From JBGPTK01 sp963797765 (GTDB taxonomy: Bacteria > Acidobacteriota > Terriglobia > Acidiferrales > UBA7541), in NCBI GenBank assembly GCA_963797765.1, contig CAWCQU010000003.1, forward strand, positions 1,116,001-1,180,000: a stretch of 64,000 nt of DNA, in the 5' to 3' direction. Positions 28,165 to 36,914 of the stretch are shown piece after piece. The notes below the pieces were generated by a model that was given only the letters and a program-made list of their open reading frames with translations, had not been told where the DNA came from and did no database searches. The first letter of the stretch is position 1. The number at the start of each line of letters is the position of its first letter. The translations under genes and the position numbers were made by a program.

Positions 28165-28950
28165 ATGGATGTGAGAGCATTTGCGAAGGAAGTTGAAACT
28201 TACGTTCGTCCTTCTACTTTTCCTGTGGCCGCAAAAATGCTTAGGCCGGACGAGCCAGTGCCGGAAAAAGCGAAGCGGCCCTTTCGCGATCTGAAAATTC
28301 AAATTGCGATTTGCCAGGCGATCGCCATGGCTCGGCGATACGGTTGGACGCTCGCGGTCGGCGCGGAGGATGTGAATTGCGTACTGACTAAAACGGCGTT
28401 TGGACTTGCTCCGCTTACGGAGCACTACACCGAAGGTCACCTGGCCTGCGGGATGTATACGGAAACTTTGGAAGCAGGGGCGCGGAGCGAGGAGGCTACG
28501 CATCGTCTTCCGGAAGGACAATATTCGCATCTGTTGGTTGGGCCTGCGGCGCGCGCGGATTTTATTCCTGACGCGCTGGTGATTTACGGAAACTCCGCGC
28601 AGGTGATGCGCCTGCTGACCGGGGCGCTATGGAAACGAGGCGGCGCATTGACCAGTTCCTTCACCGGGCGAATCGATTGTTCCGACGAAATTATTCGCAC
28701 CATGCTTACCGGAGATTATCAGGTGATTCTTCCCTGCTATGGAGATCGCGTCTTCGGCCATACTGAAGATTGGGAAATGGCTTTCTCTCTTCCTGGTTCG
28801 AAAATGGACGAGTTGGTGGAAGGGCTTGCGGCGACTCACAAGGGCGGCATCCGTTATCCGATTCCCACTTTCCTAAGATACACGCCGCAATATCCGGATC
28901 ATTATTACGAACTCGACCGCGTTTGGTCGGAACTGCCGGTGGTGAAATGA
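28165..28950 (+). CDS. DUF169 family protein
   Basis: 261 residues, cytosolic by appearance. The layout matches DUF169 proteins: an N-terminal block with VAAKMLRPDEPVPEKAK, ICQAIAMARRYGWTLAV with Cys in CQAIA, VNCVLTKTAFGL, a central LLVGPAARADFIPDALVIYGNSAQ, and C-terminal VILPCYGDRVFGHTEDWEMAFSLP. Several conserved cysteines could bind a metal or cofactor, but the family's biochemistry is not established. Its TGA overlaps the Nudix start (ATGA), so the two are translated together. Confidence 0.78.
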   Translation: MDVRAFAKEVETYVRPSTFPVAAKMLRPDEPVPEKAKRPFRDLKIQIAICQAIAMARRYGWTLAVGAEDVNCVLTKTAFGLAPLTEHYTEGHLACGMYTETLEAGARSEEATHRLPEGQYSHLLVGPAARADFIPDALVIYGNSAQVMRLLTGALWKRGGALTSSFTGRIDCSDEIIRTMLTGDYQVILPCYGDRVFGHTEDWEMAFSLPGSKMDELVEGLAATHKGGIRYPIPTFLRYTPQYPDHYYELDRVWSELPVVK

Positions 28951-29486
28951 GTTCGCGCGCGAAGATTATTTCCAGCAAGGTTATTTATGACGGCCCCGTA
29001 TTTGGCGTGCGCCACGACGAAGTGCTCGAGCCCGGCGGAATTCGGACATCGCGCGATCTGGTTACGCATTTCGGCTCGATCGTTATTCTGCCTGTACTTT
29101 CTGATGGGCGCATCCTGCTGGTCCGGCAATACCGCCACGCCGTCGGACAATATTTGTGGGAATTGGTGGCGGGGCGCGTGGAAGAAGGCGAAAATCTGCT
29201 GACTGCGGCGAAGCGCGAATTGCTCGAAGAGACGGGATACAAGGCGCGGCGCTTCCGGAAATTGCTCCGGCTCTTCCCTACCCCGGGATTCCTCAGCGAG
29301 TTCATGGTGATTTATGCCGCCGAGGGACTTGTGCCCGGCCCCGCGCAGCCGGAGGAAGACGAGCGCATTACTACGCGGGCTTTTACTTTGCAGGAAATCG
29401 AACGATGGATGCAGACGGGGAAATTGAAAGACGCGAAATCGTTTGCGGGCATTCTTTACTATGCGCGCTTTGTGTTGAAGAAATAA
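28947..29486 (+). CDS. Nudix hydrolase, ADP-ribose pyrophosphatase type
   Basis: Hydrolyses ADP-ribose or related nucleoside diphosphate compounds. A complete Nudix box runs from GRVEEGENLLTAAKREL on into LEETGY and fits Gx5Ex7REUxEExGU exactly. The N-terminal strand exchange region (VIYDGPVFGVRHDEVLEPGG) and VRQYRHAVGQYLWELVAG are those of NudF-like enzymes. Start at ATG 28947, overlapping the DUF169 stop by 4 bp; longer in-frame readings upstream lie inside DUF169. 179 residues. Confidence 0.93.
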   Translation: MSSRAKIISSKVIYDGPVFGVRHDEVLEPGGIRTSRDLVTHFGSIVILPVLSDGRILLVRQYRHAVGQYLWELVAGRVEEGENLLTAAKRELLEETGYKARRFRKLLRLFPTPGFLSEFMVIYAAEGLVPGPAQPEEDERITTRAFTLQEIERWMQTGKLKDAKSFAGILYYARFVLKK

Positions 29487-29794
29487 ACGGCTCAGTGGCT
29501 GCATGGGAACCATTCACGTAGAAAACCGCTTTTATTCGGCTATGTAGGGCCCTGCCGGATTCCTCGCTTCGCTCGGAATGACGCCGGTTAAAATCCGTCG
29601 CTTTTCACTCGCAGTGACACATGAGATCTATTCTGCTTTGGCCGGAATGGCGCTGGCTTGGATATTTGCCGCGCTCCGTTCGGAATCACCGAAGCGGGAT
29701 TCCCTGACAGGGCGTTCCGAGCCGGAATTCCATTTTTTTGCTTTGTTCTTCACCCACTGTCCATCTCGCAATTTTCGACCTATAATCCGGGGCC
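29487..29794. repeat. R2 repeats between nudix and polX
   Basis: At 29557-29582 there is a clear R2 copy, GGATTCCTCGCTTCGCTCGG followed by AATGAC. A second, degenerate one at about 29670-29740 contains CGTTCGGAATCACCGAAGCG, GGGATTCC and GCCGGAATTCC. No gene seen in this interval. Confidence 0.65.
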
Positions 29795-31618
29795 ATGGAA
29801 AACTCTGAAGTCGCCACAATTTTGAGCGAAACGGCGCAACTGCTGGAGATTGACGGCGCGATCATTGGCCGGTATCGAAGTTATGAACGGGCCGCCGAGT
29901 TGCTTGCCAGCCTGACCGAGCGAATCGAAGAAACCGCCAAGGATGAAAAGAAATTGAAGGAGCTTCCCGGCATCGGCGAAGGAATGGCCGAGCACATCCG
30001 GGAAATTCTCTCCACTGGCGACTACAGCCTGCGGAAAAAGCTGCTCAAGAAATACCCTGCGACGATTCTCGACGTTTTGAAATTGCAAGGAATCGGTCCC
30101 AAGAAAGCGGCGTTCTTGTGGCACAACTTTCAGGCTGGAACGGTGGAAGCCGTCGAGAAGCTCGCGAAAGATGGAAAGCTTCGCGATCTTCCGGGATTCG
30201 GCGAGAAGACCGAACAGAATATTCTGCGGGCCACGCAATCTTTCAAAACCTATAGCGGCCGGTTTCACCTGGATGTCGCGGACACGACGGCGGAACGGCT
30301 GGCGGCTTACTTTTGGGAACTCGGCAAGAAGATTGATTCAATCACTCCGGCGGGCTCGTTGCGGCGCGGCAAGGAAACCGTTGGCGATCTGGACTTCATC
30401 ATCACGCTTCCGGGGCGCGCGAGCGAAAAGGCCATCGAGGAAATCGCTGAACACGTTTTGAAATATCCGGGCATCGGGCAAGTGCTGGCGCACGGCGAGA
30501 ACAAAGTGAGCTTCGTGCTGGAAAACCAGATGCAAGTGGATGTGCGCTTCATCGAAAAAGACAGCCTGGGAGCCGCGCTTTTATATTTCACGGGATCGAA
30601 GGAACACAACGTCGTACTGCGCGGCCGGGCCAATAAGATGGGGTACACGCTGAATGAATATGCGCTCACCACGCTGGAGGGCGGAAAAATCGTCGCGCGA
30701 AAAACCGAAGCGGAAATTTACGCAAAGCTGAAGCTGGCTTACGTGGAGCCGGAGTTGCGCGAGAATACGGGAGAAATCGAAGCTGCGGAGGCCGGCACGC
30801 TCCCGCATCTTGTGACGCTGGCTGAAATCCGCGGTGACTTGCAGATGCACACCACCGCTTCGGATGGGAAAAACTCGATTGAGGAAATGGCCGCTGCCGC
30901 ACGCGAACTGGGCCGCGAATATATCGCGCTGACGGACCATTCGAAAGCCGTGACGGTGGCGAATGGCCTCGATGAAAAGCGGACGCTCGAGCAAATCAAG
31001 AAAATCCGCGCCGCGCAGGAAAAGATCTCTGGATTCCGCATCCTGGCGGGAAGCGAAGTGGATATCTTGAAAAACGGGGAGCTGGACCTGAACGATGAAG
31101 TGCTCGCGCAGCTTGATGTGGTGGTCTGCTCCGTGCACTCGTATATGAATCTGGATCGAGCGGCGATGACCCAGCGCATCCTGGCGGCGATCGAGAATCC
31201 TTACTGCCAGATTATCGCGCATCCCACCGGGCGGCTTCTTTTGAGGCGCGATCCTTTCGATTACGATATGGAAAAAATTCTCGATGCCGCAAAGAAATAC
31301 GGCGTGGCGATGGAGTGCAATTCGTATCCCGACCGGCTTGATTTGAAGGATACGCACCTGCGCATGGCCAAGGAGCGCGGGGTGAAAGTCGTCATTTCCA
31401 CGGACTCTCACCGCACGGCAAATCTGGCGTTGATAAAATATGGCGTTTTGACCGCGCGGCGCGGGTGGCTGGAGAAGAAGGACGTGATCAATACCCTGCC
31501 GGTGGAGAAGTTTCTTGAGGCGCTGCGTCCGAAACCGCAGGGGTCAGTGAAAACTCACCGGGCAGCGGCTTCGAGTGATTCGGTTGTGCCATCACGCCGG
31601 CGTAAGGCTGGCAAATAG
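29795..31618 (+). CDS. polX: DNA polymerase X with PHP domain (PolX)
   Basis: Family X repair polymerase fused to a PHP phosphoesterase, 607 residues. Order: 8-kDa-like helix-hairpin-helix region (LLEIDGAIIGRYRSYERAAE, LPGIGEGMAEHIREIL, LQGIGPKKAAFLW), nucleotidyltransferase palm with GSLRRGKETVGDLDFII (two catalytic Asp) and QVDVRFIEKDSLGAAL (third Asp), then the C-terminal PHP domain from residue 345. PHP ligands visible: ALTDHSKA, AGSEVDIL, CSVHSYMNL, IAHPTGRLL and STDSHRTANL. The first motif reads GDLQMHTTASDG, so the first His of the usual HxH is Gln. Single gene flanked by repeats. Confidence 0.94.
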   Translation: MENSEVATILSETAQLLEIDGAIIGRYRSYERAAELLASLTERIEETAKDEKKLKELPGIGEGMAEHIREILSTGDYSLRKKLLKKYPATILDVLKLQGIGPKKAAFLWHNFQAGTVEAVEKLAKDGKLRDLPGFGEKTEQNILRATQSFKTYSGRFHLDVADTTAERLAAYFWELGKKIDSITPAGSLRRGKETVGDLDFIITLPGRASEKAIEEIAEHVLKYPGIGQVLAHGENKVSFVLENQMQVDVRFIEKDSLGAALLYFTGSKEHNVVLRGRANKMGYTLNEYALTTLEGGKIVARKTEAEIYAKLKLAYVEPELRENTGEIEAAEAGTLPHLVTLAEIRGDLQMHTTASDGKNSIEEMAAAARELGREYIALTDHSKAVTVANGLDEKRTLEQIKKIRAAQEKISGFRILAGSEVDILKNGELDLNDEVLAQLDVVVCSVHSYMNLDRAAMTQRILAAIENPYCQIIAHPTGRLLLRRDPFDYDMEKILDAAKKYGVAMECNSYPDRLDLKDTHLRMAKERGVKVVISTDSHRTANLALIKYGVLTARRGWLEKKDVINTLPVEKFLEALRPKPQGSVKTHRAAASSDSVVPSRRRKAGK

Positions 31619-31662
31619 TTCTCTGTGTTGGCCTCTTCGTTTTCCTCCAATGGGGAAATAAG

Positions 31663-31799
31663 GACGCGGCTGAACAGTTTGCGGAAAAAGTCGAGAATTA
31701 GGCTGCGATGGAATGGAACTCCAGATCAGGCATGGAGAAATACCCCACTTCTCAAGCATTTAAAACCACCTCCGGATTCCTCACTTCGTTCGGAATGAC
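31663..31799 (+). repeat. ~140-bp composite repeat, copy 1
   Basis: Starts ACGCGGCTGAACAGTTTGCG with GAAAAAGT, then CTGCGATGG, and ends with the module TTCTCAAGCATTT...GGATTCCTCACTTCG...GGAATGAC (31749-31799). The same order of modules recurs at 33153-33297. The second module alone recurs at 34978-35036. No open frame of note is shared by the copies. Confidence 0.7.
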
Positions 31800-31826
31800 C
31801 CCTGAGGGCATTTTTCCGCAGCCTGT

Positions 31827-31890
31827 GAAGCCGGCCCCTACAGGGAAGGCTCGATCAGCAGAAAGCTGCCAGCCTGAAGGCCGGCGCTAC
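31827..31890 (+). repeat. Short repeats R5 and R3
   Basis: R5 is GAAGCCGGCCCCTACA at 31827-31842, also at 33346-33361 and 41654-41669. R3 is GCCAGCCTGAAGGCCGGCGC followed by TAC at 31868-31890; its fuller palindromic version is at 52300-52345. Both are upstream of the DUF4097 gene. Together with the composite repeat they account for most of the 31619-32025 interval, which has no gene. Confidence 0.6.
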
Positions 31891-32025
31891 ACAATCATCC
31901 CTCCAATTTTATGCTCAACTTACCAAGGACAATTTTTGATTTGCGGCGTCCAATGGGCAAGGCGAATGAACTTTTTGGATGTGGACTGCGTAACTTGAGC
32001 TAGAAGCGGATAGGGAGGTACAGCT

Positions 32026-32871
32026 ATGCACAAGAATTGGCTGATCGGGCTCGTCCTTTTGGGACTCGCCGTAGCAGTGCCGGCGCGGGCTGATGACTGG
32101 TCCAAGAAATATGGCGTTAGCGGGCGGCCCGATTTTCATTTCAACGTGAATGACGGAAAGATCGATATCCTTTCCTCGGATTCGAAGGAAATTGAGGCGC
32201 ACGTTTGGACTTCGGGCTGGCGCATCCCGGACGACGTCAAAATCACCGAAAGCCAAAGCGGGGATCACGTCACCATCGATGTCCGCGTTCCAAACCTGCA
32301 TTTTAATTTTGGCGTCAACCATCGCTCGCTCCATGTGGAGCTTCGCGTGCCTCGTGAAATCGATCTGGATGTTCATACTGGCGACGGGAGCATCACTTCG
32401 CAGGCTCTCTCCGGACGAATCCACCTGGATAGCGGGGACGGGAATATCGAGGCCAGCGGGTTCAAAGGCGATATCAAGCTGCACACCGGTGACGGTCATA
32501 TTGAGGGGACACAATTCGAAGGCACGCTTTTCGCCGATACCGGCGATGGCCGGATCAATGTTCGCGGACGATTTGATGCGCTGGATATTCACACCGGGGA
32601 CGGCAATATCGAGGCGGCAGTGGAAAACGGATCGCAAATTTCCGGGTCCTGGTCGCTGAAGACCGGCGACGGAAACATTGTGCTGCGAGTTCCGGAGACG
32701 TTTCACGCCGATCTGGACGCGCATACCGGCGATGGGCACATCAGCTTGGATTTTCCCGTCACAGTTTCCGGATCGCTGAGCAATTCATCGATCCGCGGCA
32801 AACTGGCAGGCGGCGGACCTTCTCTGATGCTGCGAACAGGCGACGGATCGATCCGGCTGGAACGTTTGTAG
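32026..32871 (+). CDS. Exported DUF4097-type beta-repeat protein
   Basis: 281 residues with a clean signal peptide (LIGLVLLGLAVAVPARA, cleaved before DDWSKK). The body is built of short beta-strand repeats: eight copies of the [HDKR][TS]GDGxI unit (HTGDGSI, DSGDGNI, HTGDGHI, DTGDGRI, HTGDGNI, KTGDGNI, HTGDGHI, RTGDGSI) spaced 18-30 residues apart, as in the DUF4097 putative-adhesin fold, a right-handed parallel beta structure. A good ribosome site (GGGAGG) precedes ATG 32026. Likely periplasmic or surface located; function not known. Flanked on both sides by composite repeats. Confidence 0.82.
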   Translation: MHKNWLIGLVLLGLAVAVPARADDWSKKYGVSGRPDFHFNVNDGKIDILSSDSKEIEAHVWTSGWRIPDDVKITESQSGDHVTIDVRVPNLHFNFGVNHRSLHVELRVPREIDLDVHTGDGSITSQALSGRIHLDSGDGNIEASGFKGDIKLHTGDGHIEGTQFEGTLFADTGDGRINVRGRFDALDIHTGDGNIEAAVENGSQISGSWSLKTGDGNIVLRVPETFHADLDAHTGDGHISLDFPVTVSGSLSNSSIRGKLAGGGPSLMLRTGDGSIRLERL

Positions 32872-33002
32872 ACCTTCAGGAAACATCCAATTTCACTGCG
32901 TCGAAGTGTAGCCCGGGGCAGACACATGTCTACCGCTGGCTACAGGTAGTTTCCCGCCTCGCTGAATCCCACTGACTATAAAGCAGATACAGATCCGCAG
33001 GA

Positions 33003-33019
33003 TTGGCATGGCCCTTGCA
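33003..33019 (+). promoter_or_regulatory. Sigma-54 (-24/-12) promoter candidate
   Basis: TTGGCATGGCCCTTGCA matches the RpoN consensus YTGGCACGRNNNTTGCW with one mismatch (T for C in TGGCACG). The GG and GC dinucleotides have the required spacing. The predicted start would be near 33030, just before the GGAGGT ribosome site of the 31-codon gene at 33048. I see no activator-binding site with confidence. Confidence 0.6.
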
Positions 33020-33047
33020 TTTCTCCCTAGTGGGTTGGAGGTGCAAG

Positions 33048-33143
33048 ATGCTTTACTTTTTTGCCGTGGTGCTGGCGATGTTGGTTTTTGTCTGTGTGGC
33101 TAGTTCGCTGGCTTCTTTTAGCGGGAAGCGGCGAGGGTTGTGA
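33048..33143 (+). CDS. 31-residue single-span membrane peptide
   Basis: Translates as MLYFFAVVLAMLVFVCVASS followed by LASFSGKRRGL: one hydrophobic helix of about 20 residues with no charges, then a short basic tail that predicts the C-terminus in the cytoplasm. A strong ribosome site GGAGGT (33037-33042) lies 5 bp before ATG, and a sigma-54-like promoter lies immediately upstream, leaving a leader of about 18 nt. The stop is TGA at 33141, ten bases before a composite repeat. I do not recognise the family. Size and topology are like KdpF-type accessory peptides, but there is no transporter gene next to it. Support rests on the signals and hydrophobicity, not homology. Confidence 0.6.
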   Translation: MLYFFAVVLAMLVFVCVASSLASFSGKRRGL

Positions 33144-33152
33144 GAAAACAGG

Positions 33153-33297
33153 GGCGCGGCTGAAGAGTTTGCGGAAAAAGTTGAAAGTTGCTCTGCGATG
33201 GTATGACGCCGCAGATGCGCCATCGAGAAATTCTCTGCTTCTCAAGCATTTGGGATTGACTCCGGATTCCTCGCCCAAAAAACGGGCTCGGAATGAC
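33153..33297 (+). repeat. ~140-bp composite repeat, copy 2
   Basis: GCGCGGCTGAAGAGTTTGCG with GAAAAAGT at the start, CTGCGATGG in the middle, and the 59-bp end module (33239-33297) TTCTCAAGCATTTGGG...CGGGCTCGGAATGAC. The end module matches 34978-35036 at all but about six positions. R5 follows at 33346-33361. Confidence 0.72.
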
Positions 33298-33531
33298 TGG
33301 ATGGAGAGCGGGAAGGGCGCGGCCCTTCGCAGCTCAGGGTAAACTGAAGCCGGCCCCTACAAAAAATTTTGCTGCTGTCTCTCTGCAGATTTCCTAAAAG
33401 ATCGATTTCGGATTGCAAATCTTGTTTGCTTCGCGCATCATGCTTGATTCTGTTTCTGCGCTTATCCGCCGCTACGGGGCACACGGCGGTCAATCTTCGC
33501 GTTGAGATCAACGCTTCACAGGGGGCACTGA

Positions 33532-34848
33532 ATGCGCAAGCCTGCAAGCATCACTCCGCCAAAAGGAAAGCTCGGCGTGCTGATGCCGGGAATGGGAGCG
33601 GTGGCGACGACGTTTATGGCTGGAGTCGAGCTGGTGCGGAAGAACCAGTCGCTGCCGGTCGGCTCGCTGACGCAAATGGGCACGATACGGTTGGGCAAGC
33701 GAACGGAAGGCCGGTCGCCGCGGATCAAGGATTTTGTGCCGCTGGCAAAGCTCGAGGACATTGTATTCGGCGGGTGGGACGTTTTTCCGGACAATTCGTA
33801 TGAAGCGGCGTCGAAGAGCGGGGTTCTTGATGCCAAGGATTTGACCAAGGTGAAGCGGTTTCTTTCCGGCATCACGGCCGATGAAGGCGGCTTTCGACCA
33901 GAATTTTGTGAAGAATCTGCACGGCACGCACATCAAGAAGGCTAAAAACAAATTCGACCTGGCCACGCAGATTGAAGGACGACATCCGCAATTTTAAGAA
34001 GAAAGTCCGGCGCGCAGCGGCTGGTGATGGTGTGGTGCGGGTCGACGGAAAGTTATATTCAGGTTCACGCTGTACACAAGACGGTGAAGGAATTCGAGCG
34101 AGCGATGAAGGAAAATCATCCCGCGATTGCTCCTTCGATGCTTTATGCGTATGCCGCGATTACCTCCGGCGTGCCGTTTGCCAATGGCGCGCCAAATTTG
34201 ACGGTAGACGTTCCCGCATTGATCGAACTCGCGCGGCTGAACAATGTGCCGTTGTGCGGCAAAGATTTCAAGACCGGGCAAACGCTGATGAAAACGATTC
34301 TTGCTCCGGGCTTCAAGGCGCGCATGCTGGGATTGCACGGATGGTTTTCTACCAACATTTTGGGCAATCGCGATGGAGAGGTGTTGGAAGACCCTGGATC
34401 ATTTAAGACCAAGGAAGAATCGAAGCTGAGCGTGCTGGAATATATTTTGCAGCCGCACCTTTATCCCGAGCTTTACGGCAAGATTCATCACAAAGTTCGC
34501 ATCAACTATTATCCTCCGCGCGGCGACAACAAAGAGGGCTGGGACAATATTGATATTTTCGGCTGGCTCGGATATCCGATGCAGATCAAGGTGGACTTTT
34601 TGTGCCGCGATTCGATCCTGGCGGCGCCGCTGGTGCTGGATTTGGTTTTGTTCATGGATTTGGCGCAGCGTGCCGGGATGCGCGGGATTCAGGAATGGCT
34701 GAGCTTTTATTTTAAATCGCCGATGTGCGCGCCGGAACTTTATCCGGAGCACGATTTGTTTATTCAATCGATGAAATTGAAAAATACGCTGCGCTGGATG
34801 ATGGGGGAAGAGTTGATTACGCACTTGGGGAACGAATATTACGACTAG
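33532..34848 (+). CDS. ino1: Inositol-3-phosphate synthase (frameshifted)
   Basis: NAD-dependent cyclisation of glucose-6-phosphate to inositol-3-phosphate, the entry to inositol and inositol-lipid synthesis. The N-terminal NAD site reads GKLGVLMPGMGAVATTFMAG, then GSLTQMGTIRLGKRTEGR and GGWDVFPDNSYEAA. The frame is lost near 33885-33900 and again at about 33970 and 34010; conserved text between (QNFVKNLHGTHIKKAKNKFD) sits in another frame. From 34024 it is intact: VMVWCGSTESYIQ, GVPFANGAPNLTVD, LCGKDFKTGQTLMKT, NILGNRDGEVL, NIDIFGWLGYPMQIKVDFLCRDSILAAPL. Flanked by direct copies of a 59-bp repeat module. Confidence 0.9.
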
Positions 34849-34977
34849 AATTTCACTTGGAGATTTCCGGGAAGGTTTTACAGGCCGTCTTCAGAGGCCG
34901 AACAGCGTGCGGACCAGCACGAAAACCGCGCGCCGACGGAATGGCCACCTCGGAACTGCGCCCGAGGAAATCCCTAA

Positions 34978-35036
34978 TTCTCAAGCATTTGGGGTTGTCT
35001 CTGGATTCCTCGCCCGAAGAACGGGCTCGGAATGAC
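34978..35036 (+). repeat. 59-bp repeat module downstream of ino1
   Basis: TTCTCAAGCATTTGGGGTTG ... GGATTCCTCGCCCGAAGAAC ... GGGCTCGGAATGAC, a direct copy of 33239-33297. The remaining DNA between ino1 and glnA (34849-35304) shows no gene. Confidence 0.72.
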
Positions 35037-35304
35037 CCCTAGTTGGATTCTGCTGCCGCATGTAAAGCCCAAGTTGGGGTTCCATGTTGCCGTTGATGGA
35101 TCTCTCCTCCCTGTCCTCGGCGAACCCTGTGGTTTGCCAGGTTTTGTCCGCGCCTGCTGCAACCTTGCCCGCGAAACCCAAAATGGAACGTTTCTCTTAC
35201 GAACACCTTGCGGGTGTCGTTCTTGACGAACCTTTGCGGCGTACGTTATCGTCGGCTACTTCATCTAGAAATCTGAAAGCCGCAGCCCACTGCGGGGAGG
35301 CAGG

Positions 35305-36716
35305 ATGGACGCGAAAAGTGTTATCGAATTTGCATCAAAACAGAACGCAAAGATACTGGATTTGCGCTTCATTGATCTTCCCGGCATCTGGCAGCACGTC
35401 AGCTACCCCATTGATAGCCTAACGCCGCAATGCTTTGAAGACGGGTTCGGAATGGACGCGAGCTCGATTCGCGGCTGGGCGCACATTCACGAATCGGACA
35501 TGCTGCTGATACCCGATCCTGCGACCGCGATCATGGACCCGTTCCGCGACACGCCGACGATCACGATGATTTGCAATGCCATCGATCCCATTACCAAGCA
35601 GCCCTATCCGCGCGACGCGCGGCACATCGCGCGCAAGGCGGAAGCGTATCTGCGGGTTCAGCGGAATCGCGGACCAGGCGTTCTTTGGCTCCGAAGCGGA
35701 GTTTTTTATTTTCGATAACATTCGCTTCGACCAGGCCACGCAGCACGGCTTCTATTTCATCGATGCCGAAGAAGGCCGCTGGAATTCGGGGCGCGAGGAA
35801 CATAACCTGGGCTACCGGCCGCGTTACAAGGAAGGCTACTTCCCCGTTCCGCCGACGGATCATTATATGGATCTGCGCACGGATATGACTTTGCAGATGC
35901 AGGCGGCCGGCTTGAATGTGGAGTGCCACCACCACGAAGTGGCCACCGCCGGGCAGACCGAGATCGACATCAAGTTCGATACGCTGCTCCGGTCCGCGGA
36001 CAACATGATGGTCTATAAATACATTGTGCGAAACGTGGCCAACCAGTACGGCAAGACGGTGACGTTCATGCCCAAGCCGCTGTTTGGAGATAACGGCTCG
36101 GGAATGCACACGCACCAATCGCTGTGGCTGAAAGGCAAACCGCTTTTTGCGGGCGATCTATATGCCGGGCTTTCGCAGACCGCGCTGTGGTATATCGGCG
36201 GATTGCTGAAGCACGCGGCGGCGCTGGTTGCTTTTGCGGCGCCGACAACCAATTCTTACAAGCGCCTGGTGCCGGGCTTCGAAGCGCCGGTGAACCTGGC
36301 GTATTCGCGGCGCAATCGTTCGGCGGCGATTCGAATCCCGATGTATTCGTCGAGCCCGAAGGCCAAGCGCGTCGAGTTCCGGCCGCCCGATCCGTCGTGC
36401 AATCCGTATCTGCGCATTCAGCGCTATGCTGCTGGCGGGGCTTGACGGAATCGAAAACAAGATCAATCCGGGCCAGCCGCTGGATAAGGATATTTACGAT
36501 CTTTCGCCCGAGGAACTGAAGGAAGTGCCGTCGCTTCCCGGCTCGCTCGAACAGGCGCTGGAAGCTCTGCAGAAGGATCACAAATTCCTGTTAAAGGGCG
36601 ATGTGTTCAACGAGGAACTGATTCAGCTGTGGATCAATTACAAGATGAAGAACGAAGTGAATCCCGTGCGGATGCGGCCGCATCCGTACGAGTTTGCTTT
36701 GTATTACGATATTTAG
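35305..36716 (+). CDS. glnA: Glutamine synthetase type I (two frameshifts)
   Basis: ATP-dependent amidation of glutamate; central ammonia assimilation. Start ATG 35305 with GGGAGG 4 bp upstream. N-terminal beta-grasp: LDLRFIDLPGIWQHVSYP, DGFGMDASSIRGW, DPFRDTPTITMIC. Catalytic blocks: FGSEAEFFIFD, HHEVATAGQTEIDIKFD, NGSGMHTHQSL, NSYKRLVPGFEAPVNLAYS, RNRSAAIRIP. Frame breaks: one extra G in CTGCGGGTT near 35657, and another break near 36430 just before MLLAGLDGIENKI. The C-terminal KDIYDLSPEE contains the Tyr that GlnE adenylylates in type I-beta enzymes. glnE lies 1.4 kb downstream, consistent with adenylylation control. An intrinsic terminator follows the gene. Confidence 0.95.
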
Positions 36717-36744
36717 AAGTTGGAGATTAGAAGTTCGAGGTCTG

Positions 36745-36780
36745 AGAGCCCGCCAGATGCCTACGGCGGGCTCTTTTTTT
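36745..36780 (+). terminator. Rho-independent terminator of glnA
   Basis: Arms AGAGCCCGCC (36745-36754) and GGCGGGCTCT (36765-36774), 10-nt loop, run of T at 36774-36780. Placed 28 bp after the glnA stop. Confidence 0.88.
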
Positions 36781-36914
36781 CTGTCGTTTTGAGGTCTCGT
36801 CCTCCCTCTCAGTCACAGCTCCCGCAAATTCTTTCCCCTCCTCGAACACGAACTAGATTCGATATAATATTCCATAGGTAATCATTTATGATTGCTCGAT
36901 TGCGGAGTGATTCG

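Noticed and set aside
35640..35720. Programmed ribosomal frameshift in glnA
   Set aside because: No slippery heptamer or downstream pseudoknot is evident, and similar breaks occur in many unrelated genes, so an indel error is simpler.
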